Shown one piece after another: positions 10,242 to 20,619 of a stretch of DNA of 64,000 nt (positions are counted from its first letter, which is position 1; every line of letters starts with the position of its first letter). Below the pieces are notes generated by a model, which saw only the letters and a list, made by a program, of their open reading frames with translations, was not told the DNA's origin and did not search any database. The stretch spans positions 248,001 to 312,000 of the forward strand of contig NZ_CP077311.1 of assembly GCF_019048265.1 (NCBI RefSeq). The letters are read 5' to 3'. This DNA comes from Aeromonas sp. FDAARGOS 1405. Its GTDB lineage: Bacteria; Pseudomonadota; Gammaproteobacteria; Enterobacterales; Aeromonadaceae. Both the position numbers and the translations under genes were made by a program.

Positions 10242-10267
10242 AAAAGGGCGCCTTATGGCGCCCTTTT
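10242..10267 (+). terminator. Rho-independent terminator after dapD
   Basis: AAAAGGGCGCC and GGCGCCCTTTT form an eleven-base perfect stem around a TTAT loop, ending in a T-run. Confidence 0.85.
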
Positions 10268-10351
10268 GATTTTGGCGCCCCTGTCACATGCAAGCCATGA
10301 GGCATCGGTTAAGATGGATGGGACAGGATCGTTTCAAACCGAGGAAGCCTG

Positions 10352-10735
10352 ATGTACGAGAATCTGAAGAGCCTGGGGATCCAGGATCCCACCTCCGTCG
10401 ACAGCTATACCCTGCGCCAGGAGGCCAACCACGACATCCTCAAGATCTACTTCAAGAAGCAGAAGGGCGAGTTCTTCGCCAAGAGTGTCAAATTCAAGTA
10501 TCCCCGCCAGCGCAAGACCATGCTGGTCGACTCCGGTACCCATGAGTACAAGGATGTCACCGAGATCAACGCCAACCTCAAATACGTGGTAGATGAACTC
10601 GACAGCCTGACCCAGGGTATCCATCTGCAGGCCGATCCGGACATCAAACAGAAGATCCTGCGCGACCTGCGCCATCTGGAAAAAGTGGTGCAGAACAAGA
10701 TCAGCGAAATCGAGCGGGATCTCGAGAAACTCTAG
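10352..10735 (+). CDS. yaeH: UPF0325 family protein YaeH
   Basis: The 127-residue cytoplasmic protein closely resembles E. coli YaeH. It shares the N-terminal [10 protein letters not shown], the [13 protein letters not shown] stretch, [16 protein letters not shown] and the C-terminal [16 protein letters not shown]. No function is established for the family (UPF0325/DUF3461). It is charged, with no membrane segment or signal peptide, and its C-terminal third looks like a coiled coil. A GAGGAAG ribosome site precedes the ATG. It lies beside dapD, as in E. coli, but is separated from it by a terminator. Confidence 0.93.
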   Translation: MYENLKSLGIQDPTSVDSYTLRQEANHDILKIYFKKQKGEFFAKSVKFKYPRQRKTMLVDSGTHEYKDVTEINANLKYVVDELDSLTQGIHLQADPDIKQKILRDLRHLEKVVQNKISEIERDLEKL

Positions 10736-10750
10736 CCACACCGATTCGAC

Positions 10751-10777
10751 AAAAGAGCGCCCTGGTGGCGCTCTTTT
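10751..10777 (+). terminator. Rho-independent terminator after yaeH
   Basis: AAAAGAGCGCC and GGCGCTCTTTTT pair around a five-base loop and end in a T-run. Confidence 0.85.
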
Positions 10778-10845
10778 TATTACTGCAGCCTGCACTAACC
10801 AGCCGCCAAGTTACCGCCTCCGACGCAAGTCATTTACCAGCGGAC

Positions 10846-10878
10846 AAAAAGAAGAGGGAGGCATGCGCCTCCCTCTTC
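10846..10878 (-). terminator. Rho-independent terminator after ptsG
   Basis: A twelve-base stem (GAAGAGGGAGGC / GCCTCCCTCTTC) is followed on the minus strand by TTTTTG. Confidence 0.85.
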
Positions 10879-10903
10879 CAGAACCTGATGTCAGGCAACT
10901 GAA

Positions 10904-12690
<1,787 letters not shown>

Positions 12691-12694
12691 GATT

Positions 12695-12720
12695 AAAAAG
12701 GCCTCCAACAAGGGAGGCCT
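12695..12720 (-). terminator. Rho-independent terminator after malM
   Basis: AGGCCTCC and GGAGGCCT pair around a short loop and are followed on the minus strand by TTTTTAATC. Confidence 0.8.
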
Positions 12721-12757
12721 CAATAAATATATCTGACCAGCAAAGGGGCGTATTATT

Positions 12758-13729
12758 CTATTTTTGCGAGCGCTTGACCGCATCAATAAACACGCTTTTT
12801 GCCTTAGTTGAACCAGCCCGCTCGGCCTCGTTCACCAGCTTCATCGCCTTGTCGATATCCCCCGCCTTGACCGCTTTTTCGATCTGGCTCTGGTAGAAGG
12901 CTTCTGTTTCACTCAGCATGGCAGGAGCAGGTTTGGCTGCGACCGCAGCTGTTGCAGTTGTGGTAACGGCTGCAGTCGTCGCTATCGCGGCAACCTGCTG
13001 ACCCTGGCTCATGGCCACCTTGTCGGCATATTCGGGTTTGAATACCGCTTCAAGGCCACTCCCACGGGCCATATCTTTGACTTTGATCTGCACCAAACCC
13101 CAAGGAGAGTGCGGGATCACAGGATCCTTGATATCAGGCTCAACGGTACCATTAGCACGGGCAAACGCTTTTGATGGATGCAGGATTGTTGTGCTGCCAG
13201 AGAGTTGGTCCGCAGGCGCATAGACGATCATGTATGTTTCGCTGGCCGGGTTGCCAGGCATGCTGCGGTCAACAAAGAGACGCCCTTCGATACGGTCGTT
13301 ATCGAGCAGGTGAGCAGGCTGATAACTGAATACTGACTCACCCAGTACACGGGTCACCTTGAACTCGGCATCCAGCATAATGACCTTGGGCACCATCACG
13401 GTTTTGCTCACCTGTGATGCCAGGCTGATCGCCAGATTGCCGGTGTTGGTCGGCAGGCGATAAGCCGCAAAGTAACTCATTCCCTCATCAAACTGAAAAG
13501 TGGGTTGCTTGCCATCGATGGCAAGCAAGGTCTCACCTTCAGGCAAGGGGGCATAACTGAAATCTTTAAACGCCACACAGCAGCTTGAGGCTTTGGCCAA
13601 CGCTTGCTTGGCTTGATCTGCATCGCTCAAGATCGAGCCATGTTCTTGCAGGGGAACAACCATGTTTCCGGCACAACCGGTTAATAGCGCAGTGATTACG
13701 GCTGCAATAGACATCTTTACCCGTTTCAT
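12758..13729 (-). CDS. malM: Maltose operon periplasmic protein MalM
   Basis: MalM is a periplasmic protein of the maltose regulon whose role is still unclear. The 323-residue product resembles E. coli MalM over its length and shares the C-terminal EAFYQSQIEKAVKAGDIDKA segment. It has a signal peptide ending in LLTGC (Cys19), which reads as a lipobox, so this version may be a lipoprotein, unlike the E. coli protein. An Ala/Thr-rich low-complexity linker precedes the C-terminal helices. I chose the ATG at 13729, nine bases after GGAG, over an ATG at 13744. It lies directly downstream of lamB, across an attenuator-like hairpin. Confidence 0.88.
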   Translation of the reverse strand: MKRVKMSIAAVITALLTGCAGNMVVPLQEHGSILSDADQAKQALAKASSCCVAFKDFSYAPLPEGETLLAIDGKQPTFQFDEGMSYFAAYRLPTNTGNLAISLASQVSKTVMVPKVIMLDAEFKVTRVLGESVFSYQPAHLLDNDRIEGRLFVDRSMPGNPASETYMIVYAPADQLSGSTTILHPSKAFARANGTVEPDIKDPVIPHSPWGLVQIKVKDMARGSGLEAVFKPEYADKVAMSQGQQVAAIATTAAVTTTATAAVAAKPAPAMLSETEAFYQSQIEKAVKAGDIDKAMKLVNEAERAGSTKAKSVFIDAVKRSQK

Positions 13730-13770
13730 TTTTCTGATCTCCATAATCCGGTGGCCGTGATCCGGCGAAA

Positions 13771-13796
13771 CAAAACTGCCCCCATAAGGGGGCAGT
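13771..13796 (-). terminator. Hairpin between lamB and malM
   Basis: ACTGCCCCC and GGGGGCAGT form a nine-base stem with a four-base loop, followed on the minus strand by TTTTG. It should cut malM expression relative to lamB while allowing some readthrough. Confidence 0.7.
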
Positions 13797-13820
13797 CACT
13801 AACTTAACTTAAACTTTTGC

Positions 13821-15140
13821 TTACCACCAAGCTTCCGCTTGAACACCGAACTGGTAGGTGTCTTTGGAGGTATTGCCTTCGAAGACTTTCTTGTCTTCGT
13901 CGTTAGCCAGGTAGGAGGCGAACACACGAATTTCCGGACGGGCCCAGAAGCTGGAGCCAGCAGACCAGGCTTGAGCCAGAGTCAGCTTGTAGCCAGCATC
14001 TTTGTCTTCGCTGCCATTGGTAGACTTGTTGTTGTCCTTGAAGTAACCGCCTTCAAAGATGGTCTTGTTGAAGTCATCCCACTTGTACATCGGACGGATA
14101 ACAGCAGACATAGTTTCATACTTGTCGTTGCCATCCCACATTTCGTTGCCTACACCGTAGACCAGCTGGTGACCCATCTCCCAAGAGTTGCCCATCGGCA
14201 CCACACCCCAGTTGATGATACGGAAACCATCGGCACCGTCTTTCGCTTCAGCACCGTACCAGGAACCATCACCGTAGAAAGCCATGGTCTTGGAGTAACC
14301 TTCAGTACCGTATTGCAGCACGGTTTTGTTGAAACCGCCGAGGATACCTGCGGTCAGTTCAGCAGTGAGCATCACGCCGTCTTGCGGATTCTTTTTCAGT
14401 GCTTTCTGATCGTTGGTCTCATTGACCAGAGCGTAATCCACGCCCAGCTCCAGGGACGCGTCGGTCCACAGCGGAATGCCGGCATAACGCAGATCCAGAG
14501 TATTGACGTTCAGATCTTCATTCTTCTGATAGGTCGGGTTACCGTTGGCATCCACACCGGTTTGGGTGTACTGGCCAAACACATCAGCAGCGCTGCGATC
14601 GTTACGTACCCATGCGAAAGAAACTTTACCCGGACCAGCCTGGATGCCTTCGATACCAGCACCAGCACCAGAGATGTTCCAGTAGTAGAAGTCGGAGATG
14701 TGGATGTCATGGCGTTGATAGTAACGCTTACCAGCCCACAAGGTTGCTTCAGGAGCAAAGTTCAGCAAACCTTTGGCTTGTACGTTGAACTGACGCAGAG
14801 CGAAGTCGGAATCACCATTGCACTGCTTGGCATCGAAGTTACAAACAGTACCGGTACCTTCCCAGTCATTTGAACCGTTGGAAGCCATGGCAAACATGGA
14901 ATCAACATAGAAAGTCTTGCCATCTTTGTTGAACACTTCCTGACCCAGTTGCACTTCACCGTAGGTATCATTTTCGTTACCCAGACGGCCAACTTTATTG
15001 ACGTTGTATTTAACCATGTCGCCGTCGCCGGAAACACCGACACCGGAACGGAAGTAACCGTGGAAATCTACGGCAAAGGCGGCTTGGGAAGCCAGGGCGG
15101 CAGTAACAGCTGCTGCAATCGGGAGCCACTTCATTTTCAT
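13821..15140 (-). CDS. lamB: Maltoporin LamB
   Basis: LamB is a trimeric outer-membrane channel for maltose and maltodextrins. The 439-residue precursor has a signal peptide ending in SQAAFA before [13 protein letters not shown], the family start, and includes EVQLGQEVF, the [15 protein letters not shown] segment and a C-terminal aromatic residue (AEAWW) typical of outer-membrane barrels. I chose the ATG at 15140 because AAGGA lies eight bases upstream. ATGs six bases either side are also in frame. It is transcribed toward malM. There is no malK upstream, so the maltose transporter genes must be elsewhere. Confidence 0.95.
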   Translation of the reverse strand: MKMKWLPIAAAVTAALASQAAFAVDFHGYFRSGVGVSGDGDMVKYNVNKVGRLGNENDTYGEVQLGQEVFNKDGKTFYVDSMFAMASNGSNDWEGTGTVCNFDAKQCNGDSDFALRQFNVQAKGLLNFAPEATLWAGKRYYQRHDIHISDFYYWNISGAGAGIEGIQAGPGKVSFAWVRNDRSAADVFGQYTQTGVDANGNPTYQKNEDLNVNTLDLRYAGIPLWTDASLELGVDYALVNETNDQKALKKNPQDGVMLTAELTAGILGGFNKTVLQYGTEGYSKTMAFYGDGSWYGAEAKDGADGFRIINWGVVPMGNSWEMGHQLVYGVGNEMWDGNDKYETMSAVIRPMYKWDDFNKTIFEGGYFKDNNKSTNGSEDKDAGYKLTLAQAWSAGSSFWARPEIRVFASYLANDEDKKVFEGNTSKDTYQFGVQAEAWW

Positions 15141-15225
15141 TGTCATATTCCTTATTTCCCGCAGTGAGGAGTGTGATCCTGAATATTCAACGTTTTATCA
15201 CCACGTAATCCTGTTGGTGATAATC

Positions 15226-15275
15226 GAGGTTGATTATAGGGAGCGTATTTCGCGACAAATATGAAGCGACTCACA
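15226..15275 (-). promoter_or_regulatory. Predicted class II CRP-dependent lamB promoter
   Basis: On the minus strand a perfect TATAAT -10 box (15233-15238) predicts a start near 15226. A CRP site, TGTGAGTCGCTTCATA (15260-15275, nine of ten consensus bases), is then centred at -41.5, the canonical class II position. The -35 hexamer (TATTTG) is poor, as expected for a CRP-dependent promoter. The leader to the ATG is about 86 bases. Confidence 0.7.
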
Positions 15276-15626
15276 AAATGGCGACAAATCGCTCGGCGAG
15301 CTATCGCGGCGACAATGACAAGTAAAGAAACGCCAAAACAGGAAATAAAAAACCAATAAATGAAGACAACCAGCAATGTGAACCAACATGAAAGCGTTAT
15401 CATTGATTAATTTGCGATAGAACCAAAGTCATTATTTTACGATCGGATGACAAAAACATGACTGAGATCGCTTTCAAGATTGAACTTTTATTTGGAGAAC
15501 GGGTCTGCGGTGCGCTTGAAACCATTACGCCGATGGAATGCCAAAAGGGGAAAATATCCCTCCGCCACTATCGACAATAAGAGTGGGAAATATGCTTGCT
15601 GAGTGAGATGACATTTGTGCAAATAA
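15276..15626. other. Gene-free region upstream of lamB
   Basis: About 350 bases lie between the lamB promoter and the yqcA terminator. I see no credible gene. A GGATGA on the plus strand (15445-15450) and a GGAGGG on the minus strand near 15557-15564 resemble MalT half-boxes, but they are not arranged as a recognisable array. Confidence 0.4.
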
Positions 15627-15658
15627 CAATCCCCTGCCGGTTAAGGATCAGGGGATTG
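15627..15658 (-). terminator. Inverted repeat after yqcA
   Basis: CAATCCCCTG and CAGGGGATTG form a ten-base perfect stem with a twelve-base loop, followed on the minus strand by TTATTTG. It is a probable terminator with a modest U-run. Confidence 0.6.
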
Positions 15659-15682
15659 ATATGGCTCTTATTCAGAGAATAT

Positions 15683-16123
15683 TCAGGGCTGAATATCCCA
15701 CTTTTTCAGCCAGATGAGTGCCACCTGTTCGGGTTCATCGTCCACGGTGGCATCCAGCTCCAGCGGGGGCATCACTCGCGTGGCGCCCAGCTCTTGCAGC
15801 AACCCGTCCAGCCGACGGCCCGCGCCACAAAAATGGTCATAGCTGCTGTCCCCCATGGCAATCAGGGCATACCGCAATCCCTTGAGCCAGGGCGCCTTGT
15901 CAGCCAGCTCGCTGGCAAAGGGCTGCAGATTGGGTGGAATGTCCCCCTGCCCGGTGGTGGCACTGACCAGCAATAAAAAACGGCCGGGGTCGATGTCCGC
16001 CAGCCGTGCTTCTTCGTGCAGAGAACAGTGATGCCCCTTGCGTTCCAGCTCATCTGCCAAGGTCTCGGCCACCAGCATAGCTGCGCCATAGACAGTGCCT
16101 ACCACGATATCGATCTGCGCCAT
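15683..16123 (-). CDS. yqcA: Flavodoxin YqcA
   Basis: This 146-residue short-chain flavodoxin carries the FMN phosphate-binding loop region VGTVYGAAMLVAE, the isoalloxazine-contact segments SATTGQGDIPPNL and AMGDSSYDHFCGAG, and a family C-terminus. It is closer to YqcA than to MioC by GTVYG and TTGQGD. GGAGAGGAGA immediately precedes the ATG. It forms a cluster with truC and yqcC, as in E. coli, although 90 bases separate it from truC. Its electron partner is not evident from the sequence. Confidence 0.9.
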   Translation of the reverse strand: MAQIDIVVGTVYGAAMLVAETLADELERKGHHCSLHEEARLADIDPGRFLLLVSATTGQGDIPPNLQPFASELADKAPWLKGLRYALIAMGDSSYDHFCGAGRRLDGLLQELGATRVMPPLELDATVDDEPEQVALIWLKKWDIQP

Positions 16124-16213
16124 TCTCCTCTCCCTGCTTGAGTCACTCTTTTGAGCAACTCTATCAGCAAGCTGGCGTCAGATGCCACCGGTTCAGGGCT
16201 GAGGATCAGGCGC

Positions 16214-16987
16214 TTAGTAGTCGCTCTCGCTGGCGGGCCAACCCAGCTCGGCAAACAGGCGCAACACATCCTGACCGAGCGGAGCCTGGATCCGCATCGG
16301 CACCTTGAGCACCGGATGGGTAAAGCTCAGGGTGCGGGCCACCAGCAGCAGCCGCTCGCAACCGAAGTGCTCGCGAAAGAAACGGTTGTGGCGGCCATCC
16401 CCGTGGGTGGTATCCCCGACGATGGGGTGGAACAGGTGATCCATATGGCGGCGCAGCTGATGCTTGCGGCCGGTCTTCGGGAACAATCTGACCAAACTGT
16501 AGCGACTGGTGGGGTGCTTCTTGGAGACCGCGTGGGGCAGCTCGACCTGATGCAGGCGCCGGAAGGTGGTGACGGCATCCTGCGCCGGACGATCCGGGTT
16601 GCTCATGGCATCGGCAATCTTGTCCAGCTGCTCCTTGAGGGGATAGTCGATCACCCCCTGCTCGGGTGCCCAACCGCGCACCAATGCCAGATACTCCTTG
16701 TGCACCTGACGCTGGGTAAAGGCTTCGGTCAACGCGCGGGCAATCACCGGATCGAGCGCAAACAGCAGCACGCCGGAGGTGGGACGGTCGAGGCGATGCA
16801 CCGGATAGACATGGCGACCACCGATGAGATCCCGGGTCATCTGCATGGCAAAACGGGTCTCGCCCTTGTCGAGCCAGCTGCGGTGCACCAGCAGACCGGA
16901 CGGCTTGTTGACCGCCACCAGCCACTCATCCTGATAGAGCAGGGTCAGCTTCAGGTCGCTCTCTTCTCGAGTTTGCGCTGGCATCAT
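16214..16987 (-). CDS. truC: tRNA pseudouridine(65) synthase TruC
   Basis: TruC isomerises uridine 65 in the T-stem of certain tRNAs. The 257-residue product belongs to the RluA/RsuA-type pseudouridine synthases. It has the N-terminal LLYQDEWLVAVNKPSGLLVHRS segment split across beta strands, the catalytic HRLDRPTSGV motif with its aspartate, and the GRKHQLRRHM segment. I chose the ATG at 16987, which overlaps the yqcC stop (ATGA). A much longer in-frame version to 17173 overlaps yqcC and looks spurious. Confidence 0.93.
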   Translation of the reverse strand: MMPAQTREESDLKLTLLYQDEWLVAVNKPSGLLVHRSWLDKGETRFAMQMTRDLIGGRHVYPVHRLDRPTSGVLLFALDPVIARALTEAFTQRQVHKEYLALVRGWAPEQGVIDYPLKEQLDKIADAMSNPDRPAQDAVTTFRRLHQVELPHAVSKKHPTSRYSLVRLFPKTGRKHQLRRHMDHLFHPIVGDTTHGDGRHNRFFREHFGCERLLLVARTLSFTHPVLKVPMRIQAPLGQDVLRLFAELGWPASESDY

Positions 16988-17319
16988 TGTTCGATCACTT
17001 TGCCGGAAAGCAGCAGATCGAAGCGGGCGATCAGGCGCAGCAACGCTTCTGCCTCGGCCAGATCTTCTTTGTAGACTTCGCTGGCCATGGGATAGAGGGA
17101 GACGCTGGTGGGCAGCGGCGCCTGCAACATCACCAACTGCTCCATGCGCGGGATCAGCACGAACTGCAGCCACTGATCAAAGCTCAGGGTATCGACACAA
17201 AAAGGCAGGGTGCTTGCCAGGGCTTCGTCACCGGGATGGTCAGCTTGCCAGCGCTCAAGGCGCTGCAACTCGGCGGTGAGTTCCCCCAACAGGCCAGCTA
17301 CCAGCAAATATTGATTCAT
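16984..17319 (-). CDS. yqcC: YqcC family protein (DUF446)
   Basis: This 111-residue helical protein matches YqcC in the segment PFCVDTLSFDQWLQFVLIPR and in its position before truC. No function is established. It has no signal peptide or membrane segment. The last bases overlap the truC start, so the two are translationally coupled. A GC-rich hairpin (17353-17372) sits in its 5' leader. Confidence 0.88.
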   Translation of the reverse strand: MNQYLLVAGLLGELTAELQRLERWQADHPGDEALASTLPFCVDTLSFDQWLQFVLIPRMEQLVMLQAPLPTSVSLYPMASEVYKEDLAEAEALLRLIARFDLLLSGKVIEQ

Positions 17320-17595
17320 CTCGCTCTCTTCCTCATAACCACAGATTGATCCGCTGACCCGACAGGGTCAGCCAGGATGCCTATACATTCGGTCGCGCAG
17401 CACCGGCGATTAAGCCTGCTCGTCGACATACACGGCAGCCAGCGCGGCCTGCCGACTTTAAAAAAGGGCGATACTATACACCTCCCCCCGCATGGCTGCC
17501 ATGTTGATATCTGCCGCAACGCGCGTCTGCTGCCACTGGCTATCCTCGGCAAGGGCCTTATAATCGGCCCGCATCACCATTAGCCGGATCTCACC

Positions 17596-18636
17596 ATGTC
17601 TATGACGCCTACTGCCATCAATACCTTGACCGAATTTCTGACTCAGGCTGGCACCCAGTTCCAGCTGTTTGACATGGGCCGCCAGGTGCGGCCACTGGCA
17701 AGCGACACCTTTGTCCGCATCGAACAGCAGCAAGAGCCCTATCCCTGGCCGCTGCAACAGCACGCCTGGCTCGGTGTGCACTTCTTCCAGCCGAGCGAGT
17801 CTCGCCACTACCTCTGGTTCCTCAAATTCGCCCTCGATGAGCGCGGCCTGCTGATGTCAAATGGCCCCAAGCTGTTCATGGATCAGGTGGTGGAGACCCT
17901 GGGCTACAAGCTCACCGGCGATCTGGATGAAGAGAAAGCCCAGCGCTTGGCCGACAATCCCTACACCTTCCGCCCGGCGGAGGCAAAAATGGCCAGTCTG
18001 CACGCCAAGCTGGCGCGCCAGCTGGAGCAGGCCCCTTCTGCCTATTACGATGCCCTCTGCCACTATCTGGCCGCCCCCAACGACACCGGTTGGCAGACGC
18101 TGGGGCTGCAGGGCTTTGCCGACCTTGCGGAGCGGCTGCATGATGAGCGCAATCTGGCGCTGATCTGCAAGGCGCTGCCCAAACTGCCGCAAGAGCCGCT
18201 CTATGCACTCTGCCAGAGCCTTGAAAACGCCCCGCTGCCGCCAGCAGTACAAGGCGCCCTGCTTGAGCGGATCGGCAAGGAGCAGGAGTGCGCCGCCCCC
18301 AACCCGGAGACCCTGGCCTACCTCTGCCGCGCCATGGCCTCCTGCCCCGGCAGCACGCTGCGCACCAACAAGCTGCTGACCCTGCTGCAAACCCAGCCGA
18401 GCCCTGCGCTGCTGCTCGCCATCGCTGGTCGACTCTGGCCCGATCTGAAAGATGCCAATCTGCTCAGCCACTATCTGGAACAACTGGCACTGCAACCGAC
18501 CCAGTTCTTCAATCAGGTTTTTGCCGAGTTGGTCACTTTACCGGCCCTGCGCAATGATATGCTGGCCAGACTGCGAGACCCCGAGCGCAGCGATGCGCTG
18601 GGCAAGGCCATCGGCCGTCTGTTTGCCTCGGCCTGA
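17596..18636 (+). CDS. DUF3549 family protein
   Basis: A 346-residue protein of unknown function, recognised as the DUF3549 family from its N-terminus (TLTEFLTQAGTQFQLFDMGR) and its place beside yqcC-truC in Aeromonas/Vibrio-type genomes. No signal peptide or membrane segment is present. The C-terminal two thirds is leucine- and alanine-rich and looks like stacked helices, perhaps an ARM/HEAT-like scaffold. The start is either ATG 17596 or the ATG six bases on. It is divergent from yqcC. Confidence 0.8.
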   Translation: MSMTPTAINTLTEFLTQAGTQFQLFDMGRQVRPLASDTFVRIEQQQEPYPWPLQQHAWLGVHFFQPSESRHYLWFLKFALDERGLLMSNGPKLFMDQVVETLGYKLTGDLDEEKAQRLADNPYTFRPAEAKMASLHAKLARQLEQAPSAYYDALCHYLAAPNDTGWQTLGLQGFADLAERLHDERNLALICKALPKLPQEPLYALCQSLENAPLPPAVQGALLERIGKEQECAAPNPETLAYLCRAMASCPGSTLRTNKLLTLLQTQPSPALLLAIAGRLWPDLKDANLLSHYLEQLALQPTQFFNQVFAELVTLPALRNDMLARLRDPERSDALGKAIGRLFASA

Positions 18637-18747
18637 TCCCTCGCCTCCCCCTCACGCCACGAGGCAACACGGCGGAAAATAGAAAAGGAGATCGGGAGTG
18701 CCGAGCAGGACTCCCGGTTATCGACATCACGATAAGGAAGCCCGCCT

Positions 18748-19047
18748 ATGGGAGAGATGCTCGGAATTTTGTTGCTGATTGCGATTGCCGGCCTGTTCTG
18801 GCTGCAACGCCAACAGGCAGAAGTGGCCTGGCAATACATGCGCCGCTACTGCCAGCACCATGATCTGCAACTGCTGTCGCTGGCCCGCCATCGGCGGGAG
18901 CTGGCGCATAATCCCCTGCGGCTACTGACCCACTATCAGTTTGAATTCTCCAGCGATGGCGAGAGCCACTATCAGGGCACCCTCAAGATGCAGGGGCTGC
19001 ACGTCGTGGGCGTTGATCTGCCACCCCATCGCATACCCTCTGCCTGA
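18748..19047 (+). CDS. DUF3301 family membrane protein
   Basis: A 99-residue protein with one N-terminal membrane segment (LGILLLIAIAGLFWL, about residues 4-18) followed by a basic cytoplasmic part, fitting DUF3301. Function is unknown. AAGGAAG precedes the ATG. It is part of a plus-strand run of small conserved genes downstream of the DUF3549 gene. Confidence 0.75.
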   Translation: MGEMLGILLLIAIAGLFWLQRQQAEVAWQYMRRYCQHHDLQLLSLARHRRELAHNPLRLLTHYQFEFSSDGESHYQGTLKMQGLHVVGVDLPPHRIPSA

Positions 19048-19121
19048 TCCCCAATCTCGTCTCTGCGCCCGATGGCTGTGCCTGTCTATAATCTCAGGGA
19101 TTAAACAAAGGGAGAGACGAG

Positions 19122-19358
19122 ATGGAACCCCTTGTCCACGATCTGCCAGCCCTGTTTGCCCAGCTCGGGATGGCCAACGACGAGCTGAGCCTGCACCGCT
19201 TTGTGCACGACCATCACCTCGACAATGAAACCCTGTTGCCGGAGGCCGGTTTCTGGAACGCCGCCCAAGCCAGCTTTCTGCGCGATGCCCTGTGGAACGA
19301 CTCCGACTGGTGCGAAGCGATCGACCAGCTCGATGTGATGCTGCGCCAGCCCCGCTAG
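19122..19358 (+). CDS. DUF2789 family protein
   Basis: A 78-residue acidic cytoplasmic protein with the DUF2789 pattern: LFAQLGMANDELSLHRFVHDH, then FWNAAQASFLRDALWNDSDW. Function is unknown. GGGAGAGACGAG lies directly upstream of the ATG. Its small size and conservation suggest a genuine gene rather than a chance frame. Confidence 0.8.
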   Translation: MEPLVHDLPALFAQLGMANDELSLHRFVHDHHLDNETLLPEAGFWNAAQASFLRDALWNDSDWCEAIDQLDVMLRQPR

Positions 19359-19441
19359 CCGCCCTCCCCTTTCCTCCCCTGTCGGCTTTGGTTAAGATCC
19401 CGCCCCGATATCGATCCCTCCTTCTCACCCAGAGCATGCTT

Positions 19442-19738
19442 ATGTCCGCCCACGAGATCATCCGAATTGCCAACGAGCTGGCCGCCAAGGGCCTGACGCC
19501 CACTACCGCCATGATCAAGGCCCGCCTCACCCAGCCTGTGCCGATGGCCGAGCTGCTGAAAGTGCTGAGCCAGTGGAAGCAGCAGCCCGTCGCTACCTCC
19601 GAGAGCGAGAGCCTGCCCGAAGCGGCACCCCAGCCAGCACCGCCGCTCACCCTGCAGCAACTCGCCGAGCAGCTCGCGCGCATCGAACAGAAGGTGGATC
19701 GCCTGACCGATCTGCTCATCCAGCAGGGGCAAAGCTGA
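19442..19738 (+). CDS. Hypothetical protein with KfrA-like N-terminus
   Basis: A 98-residue protein. The N-terminal half (EIIRIANELAAKGLTPTTAM) resembles the winged-helix segment found at the N-terminus of KfrA-type DNA-binding proteins. A Pro/Ala-rich linker leads to a short C-terminal coiled coil (LAEQLARIEQKVDRLTDLLI) that could dimerise. DNA binding is my inference only. ATG 19442 or the ATG at 19436 could be the start. It ends three bases before the DUF2310 gene, so the two are probably co-transcribed. Confidence 0.65.
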   Translation: MSAHEIIRIANELAAKGLTPTTAMIKARLTQPVPMAELLKVLSQWKQQPVATSESESLPEAAPQPAPPLTLQQLAEQLARIEQKVDRLTDLLIQQGQS

Positions 19739-19741
19739 ACC

Positions 19742-20527
19742 ATGTATATCGTCGAACTCTGCTTTGAGTGTTACCGCGATACCTCCCTTGGCGAAGCCGA
19801 GCGGGCCATCGTCAACTACCTCGACATGTTGCGTTATCAGGGTCAGATCCTCGGGCGGGAGTTCCCCACCAGCATGCACGACGGCTATTTCGTCAGTCGG
19901 GTGGTCTGCCCAGAGCAGGATAGTTTGCATCCGGACAACCAGAGCGAGCAGGTCAAGCTGGCCGAGCATCAGCTCAACCAGGCCGGGCTGCTGGCGCCTA
20001 AACTCCAGCTGCAGGGGGCGGACCTGCTCTCCGACAGCACCGACCCTTGCGGCCAGCAGGGCGAGCGGCCGAGCTGGATGCTGCTCTATACCAGCTTCCT
20101 GCACACCTGCTCGCCGCTGCGCTGTGGCGACCACTTCGCCCCCATTCCGCTCTACCAACTACCCGCGGTCGCCAACGGCGATCAGAAACAGATCATCAAG
20201 TGGCAAGAGGATTGGGAGGCGTGCGATCAGTTGCAGATGAACGGCTCTATCGCCGAACATGCGGCACTGCACGAAATCGGCGAAGTGGGCAGCCGCCTCT
20301 ACCGGCGCGGCAGCGATCTGGCCAAACGGCTGGAAGTGCTGAGCGGCATCCCCACCTACTACTACCTCTACCGGGTAGGCGGGCTGAGTGCCGCCGACGA
20401 GAAAGCGCGCCCCTGCCCAAGCTGTGGCGGTGAGTGGGCGCTGGCAGCGCCGCTGCACGAGATCTTCGACTTCAAGTGCGACAGCTGCCGTCTGGTCTCC
20501 AACCTCTCCTGGGATTTCAAGGATTAA
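19742..20527 (+). CDS. DUF2310 zinc-ribbon protein
   Basis: A 261-residue protein of the DUF2310 family. It begins MYIVELCFECY and has a C-terminal zinc ribbon with two Cys pairs (CPSCGGEW and FKCDSCRL, about residues 222-250). There is no signal peptide or membrane segment. Function is unknown. The gene lies next to syd and queF, an arrangement also seen in Vibrio-type genomes. A bidirectional terminator follows. Confidence 0.83.
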   Translation: MYIVELCFECYRDTSLGEAERAIVNYLDMLRYQGQILGREFPTSMHDGYFVSRVVCPEQDSLHPDNQSEQVKLAEHQLNQAGLLAPKLQLQGADLLSDSTDPCGQQGERPSWMLLYTSFLHTCSPLRCGDHFAPIPLYQLPAVANGDQKQIIKWQEDWEACDQLQMNGSIAEHAALHEIGEVGSRLYRRGSDLAKRLEVLSGIPTYYYLYRVGGLSAADEKARPCPSCGGEWALAAPLHEIFDFKCDSCRLVSNLSWDFKD

Positions 20528-20554
20528 GCGCGTTCCCTGTACGCAACCCCATAA

Positions 20555-20586
20555 AAAAGAGCCTTGCCGCATGGCAAGGCTCTTTT
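20555..20586. terminator. Bidirectional terminator between DUF2310 gene and syd
   Basis: AAAAGAGCCTTGCC and GGCAAGGCTCTTTT form a fourteen-base stem with a GCAT loop. A- and T-runs on both sides serve both converging genes. Confidence 0.88.
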
Positions 20587-20619
20587 CATTCCGATGGGTA
20601 ACCTTGGCTCGAGCAGGTG

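Noticed and set aside
15152..15403. An 83-residue hydrophobic frame upstream of lamB
   Set aside because: It covers the lamB leader, its -10 box and CRP site, so the region is regulatory. There is no ribosome site.
15445..15564. MalT boxes upstream of lamB
   Set aside because: Only isolated GGATGA and GGAGGG hexamers in opposite orientations, with no repeat spacing typical of MalT arrays.
17353..17372. GC hairpin (GCTGACCC/GGGTCAGC) in the yqcC leader, considered as a terminator
   Set aside because: No T-run on either strand and no gene ends nearby. It may be an mRNA-leader structure but nothing further can be supported.
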